Below, piece after piece: positions 62,427 through 64,000 of a stretch of DNA of 64,000 bases. Each line of letters starts with the position of its first letter. The first letter of the stretch is position 1. The notes beneath the pieces are model-generated. The model ran no database searches. It was given only the letters and a program-made list of their open reading frames with translations, and was not told the origin of the DNA. Source of the DNA: Edaphobacter sp. 4G125 (GTDB lineage Bacteria > Acidobacteriota > Terriglobia > Terriglobales > Acidobacteriaceae); NCBI RefSeq assembly GCF_014274685.1, contig NZ_CP060393.1:3407501-3471500 (forward strand). Direction: 5' to 3'. Both the position numbers and the translations under genes were made by a program.

Positions 62427-63734
62427 CTACTCCGATTTGTCCTCTGGCACCAGGATTTGAAGCGTCAGCGGCTTCTCCAACATGCAATCCAGCTTCGAGA
62501 TCGCTCCCATTGCTTTCTCGATCACGCTCGTTAGACAAGGCTCTGTCGTCACTACGAACGGAAGCCTGTGCTTCGGAAAGCCCGGCTTCTGCAGCAACGA
62601 ATCAATGTTCGCTCCCACCTTCGCCAGTGCCCCGGCAATCGACGACACAATCCCCGGTTTGTCATCCACCACGAATCGCAGGTAATGCGGAGCCAGAAAC
62701 TCGCCCGTCACCTGCCGCTTACGCACCGGAAGCTCGACAGCCTTCGCCCCCTGCGCAACCGCCAGCAGGTCCGAGACCACTGCGACAGCCGTCGGCTCAC
62801 CACCCGCACCGTGTCCGGAGAACACAACATCGCCACCATAGCTCCCGCTCGTCACCACCATGTTCTGCGTACCATGCGACCACGCCATCGGCGAACTCAG
62901 CGGAATCAGCATCGGGGCGACCCGCGCATGAACCACCGTGCCATCCACCTGCGCACGAGAGACCTGCCGGATCGTGCAGTTCAGCTCCTTCGCATACACA
63001 AAATCGATCGCCTCGACCGTCGAGATCGTCTGCGTCGCCACCTCATCCGGATTCAGCTCCGCATGGAGCGCGATCCTCGACAGAATGCACAGCTTTGCCC
63101 GCGCATCATAACCATCCACATCGGCCGAAGGATTTGCCTCGGCATATCCAAGCTGCTGGGCGTCCTTCAACACCGTCGCATACTCAGCACCTGTCTCCAT
63201 CCGGCTCAGGATGTAGTTGCAGGTCCCATTCACAATTCCGCTCAGCCGCGCCACACGGTCGCCGCTCAAACCCTGCAAAATCCCTGGAATCACCGGGACA
63301 CCACCGGCCACGGCTGCACCATAGACCAGCTGCACTCCATGTTGAGCTGCGATCTTCTGCAAGGCTACTCCGCGATACGCGATTAGTTGCTTGTTGGCCG
63401 TCACAACATGCTTCCCTGCGGAAAGTGCCTTTTTCAGCCATCCCTCCACCGGATTCAAGCCGCCCATCAATTCAACCACAACATCCACATCCGACTTCAG
63501 AACGTCGTCGATGTTCTCCGTCCACTTTGCTGTCACGGGAACATACTTCGCCGCCGCGGATTCCCGCTTGCGCGCCACGCTGCGGTTATACACATGGGTC
63601 AGCACAATTCCCGGAAACTTCGACTCGGCCAGAACCTTCGCCACGGAGCTGCCCACCGTACCAAAACCCAACAGAGCAACCTTCACTACACCGCTGTTTT
63701 TCTTCCCTGTCGCCTGCTTCTTCTTTGTCGCCAT
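62427..63734 (-). CDS. hom: Homoserine dehydrogenase
   Basis: 435 residues from the ATG at 63734, directly downstream of GGAGG (an ATG at 63737 is adjacent). Lys-rich N terminus, then the NAD(P) motif LLGFGTVGSSVAKVLA, VTANKQLIA, GGVPVIPGI and NGTCNYILSRM. The C-terminal ACT domain (FVVDDKPGIVSSIAGALAKV) gives feedback control, usually by threonine. It reduces aspartate semialdehyde to homoserine for Thr and Met. 39 C-terminal residues complete the ACT fold. Confidence 0.96.
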   Translation of the reverse strand: MATKKKQATGKKNSGVVKVALLGFGTVGSSVAKVLAESKFPGIVLTHVYNRSVARKRESAAAKYVPVTAKWTENIDDVLKSDVDVVVELMGGLNPVEGWLKKALSAGKHVVTANKQLIAYRGVALQKIAAQHGVQLVYGAAVAGGVPVIPGILQGLSGDRVARLSGIVNGTCNYILSRMETGAEYATVLKDAQQLGYAEANPSADVDGYDARAKLCILSRIALHAELNPDEVATQTISTVEAIDFVYAKELNCTIRQVSRAQVDGTVVHARVAPMLIPLSSPMAWSHGTQNMVVTSGSYGGDVVFSGHGAGGEPTAVAVVSDLLAVAQGAKAVELPVRKRQVTGEFLAPHYLRFVVDDKPGIVSSIAGALAKVGANIDSLLQKPGFPKHRLPFVVTTEPCLTSVIEKAMGAISKLDCMLEKPLTLQILVPEDKSE

Positions 63735-63769
63735 CATCCTCCCGCTTTCCTCAACCCACTCATAACCAT

Positions 63770-63820
63770 TGTCATTTCTACCGGAGCGGCACACAGCCGC
63801 GGAGTGGAGAAATCTGCTTC
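63770..63820. repeat. Dispersed repeat, diverged copy
   Basis: tgtcatttctaccggagcgg then cggagtggagaaatctgc; same family as the copy at 15380. Lies upstream of hom. Confidence 0.6.
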
Positions 63821-63847
63821 TCTAACAATCAAATACCGCGTGGCAAC

Positions 63848-64000
63848 TCAATACTCCACGCGCGGAGTAAACCTTCGCCATGCATCGAAGCTTTCATTCC
63901 CACGCTCCGCAAGCATCTGTTCTTCTGGTACGGTTCGCTCCCCAATGCTCTTCTTCATCTCTGCATACAAAAACGCATCATCGAACCCGGCTGACGCTGC
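63848..64000 (-). CDS. 3' end of an unrecognised gene (cut by window edge)
   Basis: Minus-strand frame open from the window edge to a TGA at 63848-63850, 50 codons. The fragment reads GFDDAFLYAEMKKSIGERTV then PEEQMLAERGNESFDAWRRF and ends TPRVEY. Its charged, helical character looks like true coding sequence. The family cannot be recognised from this piece. Confidence 0.55.
   Translation of the reverse strand, partial: AASAGFDDAFLYAEMKKSIGERTVPEEQMLAERGNESFDAWRRFTPRVEY

Noticed and set aside
62510..63994. 494-codon plus-strand frame opposite hom
   Set aside because: Ser/Pro/His-rich composition typical of the antisense strand of a GC-rich gene; hom is unmistakable.

Overview
The window looks like a chromosomal segment from an Acidobacteriota member of the class Terriglobia (Edaphobacter/Granulicella/Terriglobus-like). 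The grounds are the Oar-type TonB receptor with an N-terminal carboxypeptidase-regulatory-like domain, several secreted proteins of the kind common in that group, and scattered copies of a short intergenic repeat (core gtgtcatcctgagcgaagc) familiar from these genomes. This placement is inferred from gene content; no rRNA gene is present. Genes are dense, on both strands, mostly in small operons, and no prophage, IS element or CRISPR array was seen.

Layout. 1-2.2 kb: SulP anion transporter (cut by the window edge) downstream of a beta-carbonic anhydrase. 3-9.5 kb: secreted protein, guaA, membrane protein, leuS. 9.6-19.8 kb: alditol-oxidase-like flavoprotein and SDR, LysR regulator, endonuclease IV, DsbA-like protein and a large Asp-box (BNR) protein. 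19.9-24.2 kb: Gfo/Idh oxidoreductase, DUF993 protein, sugar-phosphate isomerase-like protein and alpha/beta hydrolase; a 115-bp palindromic element sits between two of these genes. 24.8-27.8 kb: AI-2E-type permease and GTP-dependent PEP carboxykinase. 27.9-33 kb: a structured intergenic region, then a poly-cysteine leader peptide, terminator, small membrane protein, YeiH-type permease, a second poly-cysteine leader peptide, and a TonB receptor broken by a one-base frameshift. 33-38.3 kb: decayed regulator, MFS transporter, secreted proteins, MIP18-family protein, methyltransferase. 38.3-42.9 kb (minus strand): the old tRNA-Thr/Tyr/Thr/Gly - tuf - rpmG - tRNA-Trp - secE - nusG - rplK block. 43-56.5 kb: HAD phosphatase, HD-GYP protein, GH29 fucosidase, M23 peptidase, thiL, a Cys/Met-metabolism PLP enzyme, rsmD, an M50-like protein without its zinc motif, and rsmI. 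57-60.2 kb: a sulfur-carrier cysteine biosynthesis operon (CysM, Mec-type JAMM protease, CysO, MoeB/rhodanese). 60.3-64 kb: FAD oxidase, class II aldolase, homoserine dehydrogenase, and the 3' end of an unknown gene.

The most interesting theme is cysteine. Two tiny reading frames with consecutive Cys codons lie directly before a sulfur-linked permease and a TonB receptor. The first appears leaderless (a promoter ends 6 nt before its ATG) and is followed by a terminator hairpin whose 3' arm can pair instead with bases at the peptide's stop codon. That is the layout expected of a cysteine-responsive transcription attenuator. A third run of Cys codons forms the C-terminal tail of CysO, beyond the Gly-Gly that must be exposed for sulfur transfer. 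Together these suggest a cysteine-sensing regulon linking sulfur-compound uptake to protein-bound cysteine synthesis. The sequence layout is directly visible; the regulatory function is inference.
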